A DNA stretch of 49,154 nucleotides from Collinsella sp. (GCA_019419525.1 DXZU01000007.1:1-49154), one strand, 5' to 3'; shown: positions 29,239 through 37,557, numbered from the stretch's first letter. Translations and numbers: made by a program. Notes: a model not told the origin generated them from the sequence alone.

Positions 29239-30563
29239 GCCTGCAAACGAGGATTAAGGCTGCCGGCGCTGCAGCGGCGGCAGCGCCTGTAGATGCGGGG
29301 CGTCGCCGCGCGGTGAAACGACGCACCAAGCGCGCCGTGATGGACCGCATGGGTTACGACGAAGTGGCGCGTATCAGCGCCTATATCGACCCGGCACTTG
29401 CCCGCTCGGAATTGCGTCCCGCGGTGGAGGCGGCGCTCAATGTTGAGGAGCCGACCGATCTCGCGACGCCCGAGCGCGAGACCATCATCGACGAGATTTT
29501 GGATGATGTGGTGGGCTTGGGGCCGTTGCAGCCGCTCATCGAGGACGACACCGTTACCGAGATCATGATTAACGGCTGCCGCTCGGCTTTCTTTGAACGC
29601 GGCGGCGTCTTGCACCCCATCGAGCATGCGTTTGAGGATGATGAACAGATCCGTGTGCTTATCGACCGCATCATCTCGCCACTTGGCCGCCGTATCGACG
29701 AGCGCAGCCCCATCGTCAACGCCCGCCTCAAAACGGGCTATCGCGTCAACGCGGTGATTCCGCCTGTGGCGATTGACGGACCGATTCTCACCATCCGAAA
29801 GTTCTCGGACCGTATCTGCTCGCTGGACGAGCTTGTGGGGCTGGGGTCGCTGCCGCTTTGGTATGCGCAGCTGCTGTCGTGCGCGGTGTCGCTGCGACAG
29901 GACCTGGCGGTTGCGGGAGGCACGGGGTCTGGTAAGACCACCCTGCTCAACGCGTTGTCATGCGAGATTTCCACCGGCGAGCGCATCGTGACGATCGAGG
30001 ACTCTGCCGAGCTCAAGTTTGCGCATCATCCGCACGTGGTGCGCCTAGAGGCGCGCGAGGCTTCAATTGAGGGCGAGGGCGCGGTGACGATCCGCGACCT
30101 GGTGACCAATGCCCTGCGCATGCGCCCCGACCGCATCGTGGTGGGCGAGGTGCGCGGTGCCGAGTGCTGCGACATGTTGCAGGCCATGAACACGGGCCAC
30201 GATGGGTCGCTCACCACACTTCATGCGGGTTCAGAACAGGAGACCGTGGTGCGTCTGACGTTGCTTGCACGTTATGGCATCGATCTGCCGAGCGAGCTCA
30301 TCGAGGAGCAGATTGCCATGGCGCTCGACGGCATCGTGATGTCCGAGCGCCACGCCGATGGCAGGCGTTTCGTCTCCTCGTATTCGGGGGTGCGTCGCGC
30401 CGCGTCGGGCGGCGTAGAACTCGAGCGCTATGTGACTTTCGATGCCGCCGAGCGCACCTGGAAGCTTGACCGCGAGCCGCCGTTTATCGCAGAAGGCCTG
30501 CGGTCGGGGACGCTCACACAAGAGGAGGTGGACGAATGGAGGTCGCTGTGCCCCTCGTCGTAG
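29235..30563 (+). CDS. tadA: TadA/CpaF-type secretion ATPase
   Basis: This is the hexameric motor of the Tad pilus, of the type II/IV secretion ATPase family. The 442-aa protein has the N-terminal domain (MDRMGYDEVARISAYIDPAL, then IIDEILDDVVGLGPLQPLIE), the EIMINGC strand, Walker A GGTGSGKTT near residue 230, an Asp-box region TIEDSAEL near residue 253, Walker B-like RIVVGEVRGAE near residue 298, and a His-box region MNTGHDGSLTTLHA near residue 317. It starts by overlapping tadZ (ATGA) and overlaps tadB by 28 bp. A second start region is not needed. Confidence 0.92.
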   Translation: MSLQTRIKAAGAAAAAAPVDAGRRRAVKRRTKRAVMDRMGYDEVARISAYIDPALARSELRPAVEAALNVEEPTDLATPERETIIDEILDDVVGLGPLQPLIEDDTVTEIMINGCRSAFFERGGVLHPIEHAFEDDEQIRVLIDRIISPLGRRIDERSPIVNARLKTGYRVNAVIPPVAIDGPILTIRKFSDRICSLDELVGLGSLPLWYAQLLSCAVSLRQDLAVAGGTGSGKTTLLNALSCEISTGERIVTIEDSAELKFAHHPHVVRLEAREASIEGEGAVTIRDLVTNALRMRPDRIVVGEVRGAECCDMLQAMNTGHDGSLTTLHAGSEQETVVRLTLLARYGIDLPSELIEEQIAMALDGIVMSERHADGRRFVSSYSGVRRAASGGVELERYVTFDAAERTWKLDREPPFIAEGLRSGTLTQEEVDEWRSLCPSS

Positions 30564-31462
30564 GGGGTTTGGCAGGGTTTTCTGTTGCGACGGCGTGCGG
30601 GGCGGAACCTCGTGTGCCGCAGGTACCGCCGGCGGAGCTGGCGCGTCAGGCGCTCGAGACGGTGGCAGAGAAGCTGCCGCGTGAGCTGGTGGAAAACGAT
30701 CTGCTGAAAAAGATCGCCCGTTCGTGGGCATCGCTGGCTCCGGCGCATCGCTTTGGCCTCGTGATTGAAGATGCTTCGGGGCGTTTGGCGTTTCTGCTGC
30801 TATCGAGCGGTGTCTGCTGCGTTTTACTAACGATGGTGTCGTTATCGCCCCTCGGATTTGCCTTGGGACTTGTTGCTCCGATTGCCGTTGGCGCCGCTCG
30901 GGATGGCTTTGAGAGCCGGCGCGAGCAACACGATGCAGAAGAGGCCATGCCCGAGGCGTTTACCGCACTTTCCATGTCGCTTGCCTCGGGACATTCGCTG
31001 GCCCAGGGCATGCGCTTTGTGGGCGCTCATGCGCAAGAGCCGGTACATACCGAGTTTTTGCGGGTAGCGGCGGCGATCGATTGCGGCATCTCGGCGACCG
31101 ACGCGCTCGATGACTTGCTCGTGCGCATCGATGCCCCCGGCCTTTCGCTTGTGACCTTGGCGCTTAAGGTGTCTCAGCGCACCGGTGCTCCGCTTGCCGA
31201 CTTACTGTCCGAGGCGTCGAGCATGGTGGGGGAGCGCATTGAGCTCAAGCGCCGCCTGGATGTTAAGACGTCGCAGGCTCGCATGTCTGCGCATATGGTC
31301 GCGGCGATGCCGGCGGGCATGTGCGCGGTGTTGGCGCTGCTTTCGGCAGATTTTCGTCGCGGTCTTGCGACGCCTGCCGGTGCGGGCGCTGTGGTGCTGG
31401 GTCTAGCCCTCAACGTCGTTGCCCTGGTGGTTATCCGGCGCATTATGCGGGTGGAGCTATGA
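30536..31462 (+). CDS. tadB: TadB-like type II secretion F domain protein
   Basis: This inner-membrane platform protein of the Tad pilus has 308 aa, with membrane segments near residues 75-120 and a pair at the C-terminus. The T2SSF core runs AMPEAFTALSMSLASGHSL ... ALDDLLVRIDAPGLSLVTLALKVSQRTGAPLADLL (in two parts), with the usual G-x-x-L helices. AGAGGAGG precedes the ATG at 30536, inside the end of tadA. Its stop overlaps the tadC start (ATGA). Confidence 0.85.
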   Translation: MEVAVPLVVGGLAGFSVATACGAEPRVPQVPPAELARQALETVAEKLPRELVENDLLKKIARSWASLAPAHRFGLVIEDASGRLAFLLLSSGVCCVLLTMVSLSPLGFALGLVAPIAVGAARDGFESRREQHDAEEAMPEAFTALSMSLASGHSLAQGMRFVGAHAQEPVHTEFLRVAAAIDCGISATDALDDLLVRIDAPGLSLVTLALKVSQRTGAPLADLLSEASSMVGERIELKRRLDVKTSQARMSAHMVAAMPAGMCAVLALLSADFRRGLATPAGAGAVVLGLALNVVALVVIRRIMRVEL

Positions 31463-32100
31463 GCGCCCTGGTTGCAGTTGTGGCTTGTCTGTGTGCCCTG
31501 AGTGTATTTGTCGCGACGGGTTTGGATCGGGCGGATGCGCGCAAGATCGCAGGGGCCTGCAAGCGCGAGGCGGTGCTGGTCGCTGCCGCGGGTCGCTCGG
31601 TGGTCGATGCCCTGACCGCGCGAGTGAAGGGCGCGGTTGGAGCGGGCGGCCCGGCGCGAGTGTCGCTCGGCGAAGTGTCCGAGATGATCGATGTTGTGCG
31701 CTTGGGCCTTTCGGCCGGTCTTTCGTTTGATGCGGCGCTTGAGATTTTCTGCGCCAACCGCCGGTCAGTGCTGGCTCTTCGCCTTGAGCGGGCCTGCATG
31801 GCGTGGCAGGTGGGCGTGGGCACGCGTGAGGACGAGTTGTTGGCCGCCGCGCGCGACCTGGACGTGCGAGCGCTCGAGACCTTTGCCATCACGGTGGGGC
31901 AGGCGCTCGCCCTGGGTGCCCCACTTGCCGAGACGTTGGCCGCTCAAAGTCGCGAGATCCGTGCGGCTCATCGCGCCGCGGTCGAGCGCGAGATTGAGCG
32001 TGCGCCCGTCAAGCTGCTGATTCCCACCGGCACGCTCATCTTGCCGGCGTTGCTTCTGTCCATATTGGGCCCGCTGCTGGGAGCAGGCGGGATGATGTAG
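31459..32100 (+). CDS. tadC: TadC-like type II secretion F domain protein
   Basis: This is the second platform protein, 213 aa, and pairs with TadB. It has an N-terminal membrane helix (residues 1-20), then the T2SSF segment (VSEMIDVVRLGLSAGLSFDAALEIF, read in pieces), QALALGAPLAETLAAQSREIR, and a C-terminal double helix (LLIPTGTLILPALLLSILGPLL). The start at 31459 overlaps the tadB stop. Confidence 0.82.
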   Translation: MSALVAVVACLCALSVFVATGLDRADARKIAGACKREAVLVAAAGRSVVDALTARVKGAVGAGGPARVSLGEVSEMIDVVRLGLSAGLSFDAALEIFCANRRSVLALRLERACMAWQVGVGTREDELLAAARDLDVRALETFAITVGQALALGAPLAETLAAQSREIRAAHRAAVEREIERAPVKLLIPTGTLILPALLLSILGPLLGAGGMM

Positions 32101-32110
32101 GGAGGAATAC

Positions 32111-32344
32111 ATGAACACGATGGTCGAAGTTGCTGACAAGGCTTGGAACTGGGCTTTTTGCCGGGCGATTCTCGCTCGCCAGCATGCCAAGGAGCTGTTG
32201 CAGGAGGAGAGCGCGCAGGGTACCACCGAGTACGCCATTTTGGTGGGTGTGCTTGTGGTGATCGCGATTATTGCCATCGTCGCATTTAAAGGCAAGGTCC
32301 AAGATCTATGGAACGCTATCAGCGAGGGCATCAACAGCCTGTAG
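32111..32344 (+). CDS. flp: Flp-type pilin subunit
   Basis: This is probably the major pilus subunit, 77 aa. It has a ~34-residue leader, EESAQGTTEYAILVG with the pilin Glu at +5 if cleavage is before Gln, and one long hydrophobic segment (VLVVIAIIAIVAF). The residue before the expected cleavage is Ala, not the usual Gly. A GGAGG Shine-Dalgarno lies 10 bp after the tadC stop. No prepilin peptidase gene is in the operon. Confidence 0.85.
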   Translation: MNTMVEVADKAWNWAFCRAILARQHAKELLQEESAQGTTEYAILVGVLVVIAIIAIVAFKGKVQDLWNAISEGINSL

Positions 32345-32871
32345 AGGGCGAGCGCCCCATCGGGGTGCTGCTGGTGTTTGCATGCCTGACCGTGGCGATA
32401 GCGGCGGTGCTTTGGGGGCTTAACGCCGCGCGGCAGCAGCGTCCTGGGGCCGCCTTCGATTCGGGCTCAGATTCGGCGGTGGCGTCTCAAAAAGATGAGA
32501 TGCGAGATGCGGACGATTCGGATGTCGCTGTCACGGCGCAAACCTTTCTGCGGACGCTCGACAAGCGGTCTGGCACTGCGACGGATTCGCCTGAGGACAA
32601 CGCGATTGCGGTCCGGCTTGCATGGTCCGAGGACCGACCGATGACCGAGGCAGCGGCGGATATGTTACGCGCCTACCGCGAGGTGCCAACGTCCCAGCTC
32701 GCCCTGAGCGGCTATCTCGATATTAAGGGCAACGTATGGGGCGCCATCGTGCGCGATGGGCGCGGCTGGGTCGATATGGTGACGGTTGCCGCGGATGCTG
32801 GCGATGCTTCGTGTCGTCTGCGCGCCGTGCGTCTGGTCCCGCAAACAATAAGCTCAAAGGAGGGATCGTGA
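32308..32871 (+). CDS. Single-pass membrane protein of the Tad operon, 187 aa
   Basis: It is not a recognised family. A hydrophilic N-terminus of ~22 residues is followed by a membrane helix (IGVLLVFACLTVAIAAVLWG) and an acidic, probably external domain with PMTEAAADMLRAYREVPTSQ and VWGAIVRDGRGWVDMVTV. The ATG at 32308 overlaps flp by 37 bp. No better start was found. Its stop is 1 bp before the next pilin gene. Location suggests a pilus-associated or minor structural role. Confidence 0.55.
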   Translation: MERYQRGHQQPVEGERPIGVLLVFACLTVAIAAVLWGLNAARQQRPGAAFDSGSDSAVASQKDEMRDADDSDVAVTAQTFLRTLDKRSGTATDSPEDNAIAVRLAWSEDRPMTEAAADMLRAYREVPTSQLALSGYLDIKGNVWGAIVRDGRGWVDMVTVAADAGDASCRLRAVRLVPQTISSKEGS

Positions 32872-32872
32872 A

Positions 32873-33091
32873 ATGCATGGCGTTCTGCGTGAAGAGGTTG
32901 CCCAAGCGACTGTGGAATACGCCATCGTTACAGTGGCGCTGTTATCGATCGTGCTGGCGATCGCGGGGCTTTGGCGTGCTGGCACCGATGGGCGCTTGGC
33001 GGCGCTGGTTGAGCGGGCGGCATCCCATGGCGTTGCCTCGACGTCGGTTATCGACGCCGCTGCGGGCGCTAAGGACATCGCGTTGTATTGA
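32873..33091 (+). CDS. Second Flp/TadE-like small pilin, 72 aa
   Basis: A short leader (MHGVLREEVA) is followed by QATVEYAIVTVALLSIVLAI, which has Glu at +5 and a single hydrophobic helix. Its residue at the -1 position is Ala, as in the other three prepilins here. An AAAGGAGGG ribosome binding site precedes the ATG at 32873. The size suggests a second pilin or pseudopilin. Confidence 0.7.
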   Translation: MHGVLREEVAQATVEYAIVTVALLSIVLAIAGLWRAGTDGRLAALVERAASHGVASTSVIDAAAGAKDIALY

Positions 33092-33563
33092 TATCGCGCG
33101 CGAGGACCGGGCGCAGTCTACGGTCGAGGCCGCTTTTTTGCTGCCGACGTTTCTGACGCTCATCCTTCTCGCACTGCAACCAGTGTGCTTGCTTTATACG
33201 CGCGCGGTCATGGAGTCTGCCGCCGCCGAGACCGCGCGGCTCATGACCACGACGACGGCGGAGGACGACGATCTTAAGGAGTTCACCCGCCGCCGGCTTG
33301 CCGCAGTGCCCAACGTTTCGATCTTTCATGCCGGCGGGCCGTTGTCGTGGGATATCGAGCTTGGCCGGGCCGGTGCGGGTGGCGTCTCGTCCGTGTCCGT
33401 TTCCGGCGAGGTCAAGCCGTTGCCTGTGATCGGTGCGTTTGCGCAGGCTATGGGTGGTACCGCCGAGGGCGGCTACGTTGAGCTCAAGGTCGATGTCTCG
33501 TATCAATCGCGTCCCGAATGGCTGGAGGGAGATTATGATTCGTGGATTGCTGCATGGGATTAA
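33027..33563 (+). CDS. tadE: TadE-like pseudopilin, 178 aa
   Basis: It has a basic leader (MALPRRRLSTPLRALRTSR), then EDRAQSTVEAAFLLPTFLTL, the TadE-type signature of a cleavage site with Glu at +5 and a hydrophobic helix, and a ~130-residue external domain. The ATG at 33027 lies inside the previous gene (65-bp overlap). A start further downstream with an ATG does not exist before the leader, so this is the best choice, although its ribosome binding site is weak. It overlaps the next gene by 29 bp. Confidence 0.7.
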   Translation: MALPRRRLSTPLRALRTSRCIDIAREDRAQSTVEAAFLLPTFLTLILLALQPVCLLYTRAVMESAAAETARLMTTTTAEDDDLKEFTRRRLAAVPNVSIFHAGGPLSWDIELGRAGAGGVSSVSVSGEVKPLPVIGAFAQAMGGTAEGGYVELKVDVSYQSRPEWLEGDYDSWIAAWD

Positions 33564-35688
33564 GCGTTTCTGGTCTAGATGCGTTTTGACGCGCCGTCCG
33601 AGCTGCCATCGCAAGCGAGGCGGCTTTATGGGCCGCGCCGGTGTCGATCTGTTTATCGAAGACGGCGCCTATACCACGCTTTCTTCTGCCGTGGTCATCC
33701 TAGTGGTGCTCACGTTGTTGTTTTCGTCGACCGCGGCGATATGGAGTATGTCGCGTGCCGGGGATACCCAGGTGGCGGCAGATAGCGGCGCGCTGGCGGG
33801 TGCCAACGTAGTGTCGTCCTATCACACGGCTGCCACGGTGGTTGATGCGAGCATCTTGAGTTTGGGCCTGGCGGGGTTTGCCACGATCGGGACGGGCCTG
33901 GTCGCCATCCTCATTCCAGGTGCCGAACCAGTTGCCAGCAATATGGTCGACACCGGGATTGAGATCATTAAAACGCGCAACAAGTTTGCCAAAAGCGCAT
34001 CGGAAGGCTTACAGAAAATCGAGACGGCTCTGCCGTATCTGATCGCCGCACGTGCCACGCAGGCGGTGTCGGCGCAGGATACCGATAGTGTGACCTATAC
34101 CGGCACGGCGCTTGCCGTGCCCAGGACATCCGAGTCGGACTTCGCTGCGCTCAAAGGGTCAGAGATCTCGACCGATACCATCGAGAGCACCTCAAAAGAC
34201 CTTGACTATGCTGCCAGGGAACTGAAGAAAGCGTCCGAGAAAACGTCAAAGGCCAAGGAACGCGCCTGGCTTGCCGACTGCGGTGGATCGGACAGAGGCG
34301 CAGTCGGAAGCTGTTCGTGCATGTGGGAACGCGCGAAGAGCTTGGCGAAGCTTTCGGATATTGAGAATCAGCACTATGCCTCGAGTGTCACATGGGAGCC
34401 GCAAGTGGCGCTCGATCGCGCGAAGGCCTATTACCGCTTGCGCCTTGCAAACGAGGCGCCTCAGGGCTCAAGCGTCGAGATGAAGGCGGAGTCGGCGGCG
34501 CGCAAGGCGTTTTACACCTATGCGAGTACAGAGGTCAATCGTGCATATGTAACCGAGGGCGGAGATGAAGTTACTTCCTATATCCCGCTGTTGCCGCGCA
34601 ACACTGACGAGGTGCGAGCGACGGAACTCTATTCCGATACGGCGTGGCCAACCAGTGCCATCGATGGCAAGATGTATCCGCATTACGGAACGAGTTGCCC
34701 CAACTATAAGAAGGGGGCGCCAGGCGGGCTGGCCTCGGTTGCTGATTATGACGGGCAGGACAGATGCAACAGATGCCATTTTGGCGTTTCGTCGCTCGGC
34801 GCCGTTGCGGCTCCTTCGACTTCTATCGAAAACGGCTTCGAGTACCACTTTGATCGATTCAAAGACGCTCTGGAAGACTACGTCGAATGCCGCAACAAAG
34901 AGCTCGAGCTCATGCGCCAGACCGAGGACGAGGCTGACCGTGCGGGTAATGCGTTTGACGAGGCCATTAGAGCGCTTTCGGGCGAGCGTCCGCGTATCGC
35001 CCCGCCCGGGCGAAATGGCGTGGTTGCCCTTGCGGTTTCGGGTGCCATCTCGAGCCCCGATGAGCTCAACTCTTCGTTTAACACGACAGTCAGGCTTGGC
35101 GATCGCGGTGCTATCTCTGCCGCGGTGTTGGCACCCGATGACGCGACAGCGCAAAACAACGTGCTTTCGCGATTTTTCTCGACATTGAAGGAACGCTCGG
35201 GCGGCGTTGCCGGCGTGCTCGACGGCGTCATGGATGTTTGGGGACGGCTGCTCGTAGGATACGGTGATATCCAAGGTTCGGCCGACGAACTTATGGACGA
35301 GATGATTAAAGGCCTAGGAGGGGGCAGCGGCGCGTTGGGCTCCATCGCATCGTGGCTCGGCGATACCGTTTCGGCGTCCGTGGCGGCGTTGGGTCTGGAG
35401 CCGTGCGACTTGCGCCTGCGAAAGCCGGTGCTGACCGATTCCGCCAACGTCATTAAGAGTCCGGGGTCTGACATTGCCGGTCTCTCTCAAGCGCAAGACA
35501 AACTGCGAAGTATTCCGTTGGGCGTGACCGATCCCAAGGCGCTTTGCGAGGCGTTGGAATATCAAGTCGAACGCACCATTAGCGGTACGGTGTTCACGCT
35601 TGCGGAGATTCCTCTGCCCGGCGGCGGCTCCATCCCACTCACCGTCGATGTCGCCACGCTGGTTGGCGCTCTGGGCGGTGGGTCGTAA
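33535..35688 (+). CDS. TadG-like large envelope protein of the Tad operon, 717 aa
   Basis: The start is the ATG at 33535, preceded by GGAGGGA. After a basic N-terminus with several Cys and Arg/Lys (RCVLTRRPSCHRKRGG), it has a membrane helix (AVVILVVLTLLFSSTAAIW, residues ~52-72), then QVAADSGALAGANVV, typical of TadG-like proteins, and a long external part. That part has amphipathic helices, a Cys cluster (GSCSCMW), CPNYKKGAPG, and CNRCHFG. A single CxxCH is not enough to call a cytochrome. The extracellular size and Cys content suggest a surface or tip protein. It is translationally coupled to the next gene. Confidence 0.7.
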   Translation: MIRGLLHGIKRFWSRCVLTRRPSCHRKRGGFMGRAGVDLFIEDGAYTTLSSAVVILVVLTLLFSSTAAIWSMSRAGDTQVAADSGALAGANVVSSYHTAATVVDASILSLGLAGFATIGTGLVAILIPGAEPVASNMVDTGIEIIKTRNKFAKSASEGLQKIETALPYLIAARATQAVSAQDTDSVTYTGTALAVPRTSESDFAALKGSEISTDTIESTSKDLDYAARELKKASEKTSKAKERAWLADCGGSDRGAVGSCSCMWERAKSLAKLSDIENQHYASSVTWEPQVALDRAKAYYRLRLANEAPQGSSVEMKAESAARKAFYTYASTEVNRAYVTEGGDEVTSYIPLLPRNTDEVRATELYSDTAWPTSAIDGKMYPHYGTSCPNYKKGAPGGLASVADYDGQDRCNRCHFGVSSLGAVAAPSTSIENGFEYHFDRFKDALEDYVECRNKELELMRQTEDEADRAGNAFDEAIRALSGERPRIAPPGRNGVVALAVSGAISSPDELNSSFNTTVRLGDRGAISAAVLAPDDATAQNNVLSRFFSTLKERSGGVAGVLDGVMDVWGRLLVGYGDIQGSADELMDEMIKGLGGGSGALGSIASWLGDTVSASVAALGLEPCDLRLRKPVLTDSANVIKSPGSDIAGLSQAQDKLRSIPLGVTDPKALCEALEYQVERTISGTVFTLAEIPLPGGGSIPLTVDVATLVGALGGGS

Positions 35689-36164
35689 TGAGTATCCGCA
35701 TGCGTCTGCGCGAGGAGCGCGCCCAAGCGACGGTGGAGATGGCGGTGGTTACGCCCGTTTTGCTGGTGCTGGCACTCATCGTGTACAACGTCATGATCTT
35801 TGCCAGCGCTGTCGCGCGCTTCGACCGCGTGGTACCCGACATCGTGTTGGCGCACGCCGTGGCGTCGGAGGGGGAGGGCGACGAAAGCTCTGCCGATGCC
35901 TCGGCGACGGTTCAGACTCAAATTCTGAATGCCATGGAAGGCTATGACTTGCGGATCGAAGTGTCGAGCGAGCAAGGCGCGGAGGCATCGGATGGTGGCC
36001 TGCTCTCCCTATCCGGTACGTTTAGGACCTACACCTGCACCATGCACTATGAGCCGTGGCCGACTTCTCTCAGCATCGCTGGCGTTTCGCTGGGGGCGCC
36101 GACAACGTTGTCGCACGAGCGTGCGGTGACGGTCGATCCATGGCGTCCGGGGGTGGTCATGTGA
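35688..36164 (+). CDS. TadE/TadF-like pseudopilin, 158 aa
   Basis: A leader with RLREERA is followed by QATVEMAVVTPVLLVLALIV: the same Ala-Gln cleavage-site pattern, Glu at +5 and a hydrophobic helix. A ~120-residue external domain follows. The ATG at 35688 overlaps the stop of the TadG-like gene (TAATG). Its stop overlaps the next GTG start (GTGA). Confidence 0.75.
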   Translation: MSIRMRLREERAQATVEMAVVTPVLLVLALIVYNVMIFASAVARFDRVVPDIVLAHAVASEGEGDESSADASATVQTQILNAMEGYDLRIEVSSEQGAEASDGGLLSLSGTFRTYTCTMHYEPWPTSLSIAGVSLGAPTTLSHERAVTVDPWRPGVVM

Positions 36165-36520
36165 CCGCGGTCTCGTCCTACATCGCCTACGCGCGGGCAC
36201 TCAATAGGCTGGGTTGGACGCCGGCCGAGTTTGTAGTGGCGGAGTCGTTTGCCGTGCGCCTGCGCGGCATGCTGGGACGGCGTCCGGTTGCCGCCAACGG
36301 CCTGCCGCTCGTCATGGCGTTTCCACGCTGCTCTTCGGTCCATACGTGTTTTATGGCCTATCCCATCGACATCGCCTTCATCGATGCACGCGGCAATATC
36401 CTCGCGCGCTACGAAAACGTATGTCCCTGGTGTATGTGCTCCTGCCCCGGCGCCTGGGCGGTATTGGAACGCCCTTCAATCCTCGCTACACCTCCCGCCC
36501 TCCAACAAGTGCCGGCGTAA
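36161..36520 (+). CDS. DUF192 protein with an unusual Cys cluster, 119 aa
   Basis: The DUF192 core is visible: ARALNRLGW, RLRGMLGRRP, then MAFPRCSSVHTCFMAYPIDIAFID (in parts) and GAWAVLERP. Proteins of this family are small and often exported. Here six Cys residues are present, in CSSVHTC and CPWCMCSC, where other family members usually have few, so a metal site or disulfides are possible. The GTG at 36161 (with GGGGGTGG upstream) overlaps the TadE-like stop, so it ends the Tad operon. Confidence 0.72.
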   Translation: MTAVSSYIAYARALNRLGWTPAEFVVAESFAVRLRGMLGRRPVAANGLPLVMAFPRCSSVHTCFMAYPIDIAFIDARGNILARYENVCPWCMCSCPGAWAVLERPSILATPPALQQVPA

Positions 36521-36579
36521 GAGATTGGCGACAGCGGACTTTCGTCATACGAAATTGGGTAAGATGGAGGAGAAGATGC

Positions 36580-36846
36580 ATGGATGTTGAGATCCATCCC
36601 AACGCTAAAAAGCACCTGACGGAAAAGCAGGTACTAGGTGCCTGGTTCGCGGTTACTGAGTGCATTCGCCGCGAGTCGGAGGACGAGCCGCCGAGATGGC
36701 TTGCCATTGGATGGCTTCCAGATGGTCGAAGTGTGGAACTTGTTGCGGTCGAACTAATTCGTGGATGGCTCATTATTCATGCCCTGTCTCCGGTTCAGAA
36801 GAAATTCTGGCAAGAGATCGAGCGAGCTCGGCAGAGGGGTCGATGA
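36580..36846 (+). CDS. Probable toxin of a toxin-antitoxin pair (BrnT/DUF4258-like), 88 aa
   Basis: The small protein has HPNAKKHLTEKQVLGAW at its start and GRSVELVAVELIRGWLIIHA in its second half, a layout like BrnT/RelE-superfamily mRNA-interfering toxins. The family assignment is uncertain. The ATG at 36580 has GGAGGAG upstream. Its stop overlaps the start of the antitoxin gene by 4 bp (ATGA), which supports a pair made from one transcript, with the toxin first. Confidence 0.6.
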   Translation: MDVEIHPNAKKHLTEKQVLGAWFAVTECIRRESEDEPPRWLAIGWLPDGRSVELVAVELIRGWLIIHALSPVQKKFWQEIERARQRGR

Positions 36847-37130
36847 TGAGCAAGACGTATACGGCCGCTAATGGTCAGGTTGTAACGGATGAAATGATTG
36901 ACGCGTGGTGCGAGTCGTACGAGCGCGGAGAGTTACCGGATGGCGAACACACCGTTGGTGGGATCGTGCATGGACGGCCCCCGCTCTCAGGTGAGGGGAC
37001 GGCAACGCTGTCGGTCAAGATTCCTCTGGGAATGAAGGAGGCCATTCGTCGACGGGCGGCTGCCGAGGGGATGACGCCAAGTGAGTTTGCCCGTGCGGCT
37101 CTGAGCGAAAAACTTCTTGCTGCCGACTGA
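36843..37130 (+). CDS. Probable ribbon-helix-helix antitoxin, 95 aa
   Basis: The C-terminal part reads as a ribbon-helix-helix (CopG/MetJ-like): the strand ATLSVKIPLGM, then helix KEAIRRRAAAEGMTPSEFARAAL. The N-terminal half is acidic (DEMIDAWCESYERGELPDGE) and could bind the toxin. The operon start at 36843 or 36846 overlaps the toxin stop. Confidence 0.68.
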   Translation: MMSKTYTAANGQVVTDEMIDAWCESYERGELPDGEHTVGGIVHGRPPLSGEGTATLSVKIPLGMKEAIRRRAAAEGMTPSEFARAALSEKLLAAD

Positions 37131-37193
37131 TGCCTCTGACGTGCCGATTTATAGAACCGAGGCTGTGCTCAAAAACTTTTTTAAAATTCTCGG

Positions 37194-37221
37194 TTGACCG
37201 GAACGCGTCCTTGGTTATACT
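37194..37221 (+). promoter_or_regulatory. Promoter of tRNA-Phe
   Basis: -35 TTGACC (37194-37199) and -10 TATACT (37216-37221) are 16 bp apart, with an A/T-rich UP-like tract (AAAAACTTTTTTAAAATTC) directly upstream. Confidence 0.75.
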
Positions 37222-37253
37222 AATCAAGCCTTGAAACAAGGCACACCTCAAAT

Positions 37254-37308
<55 letters not shown>

Positions 37309-37326
<18 letters not shown>

Positions 37327-37557
37327 CCTTGAATTGACTAGGACCTCTGCAAAGGGGTCCTTTTCTTTTATATGGACCCTGCACGGAATCGAACCCCGTG
37401 AGGGCGCGGAGCTGAGGAAACGCGCAAGCGTTTGCCAGCGTAGCTCGCAAGGCGCGTAAGCGCCGCAGCGGTCCGTCCGCGCAGCGCGCGGACGCGATTC
37501 CCTTCCCCGCCACCTTGAATTGACTAGGACCTCTGCAAAGGGGTCCTTTTCTTTTAT
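37309..37557 (+). repeat. tRNA-Phe 3'-end repeat unit (186 bp) and second 3' end
   Basis: The sequence from the T-arm (37309) through the tRNA 3' end and terminator to about 37371 is repeated exactly at 37495-37557. Between the copies lie an antisense copy of the tRNA-Phe T-arm (GGAATCGAACCCC, 37384-37396) inside a CACGG/CCGTG hairpin, then AAACGC-gcaa-GCGTTT, GGCGC-gtaa-GCGCC and GTCCGCG-cagcg-CGCGGAC hairpins. The terminator after each tRNA 3' end is at 37340-37366 and in the second copy near 37526-37552. The function is unknown. Confidence 0.8.
37340..37366 (+). terminator. Terminator of tRNA-Phe
   Basis: AGGACC and GGTCCT pair around a purine-rich loop, followed by TTTTC. It is duplicated with the repeat unit. 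Confidence 0.7.

Noticed and set aside
34780..34800. CNRCH as a cytochrome c haem site
   Set aside because: A single CxxCH in a large TadG-like protein, with no distal ligand pattern and no cytochrome maturation genes nearby.
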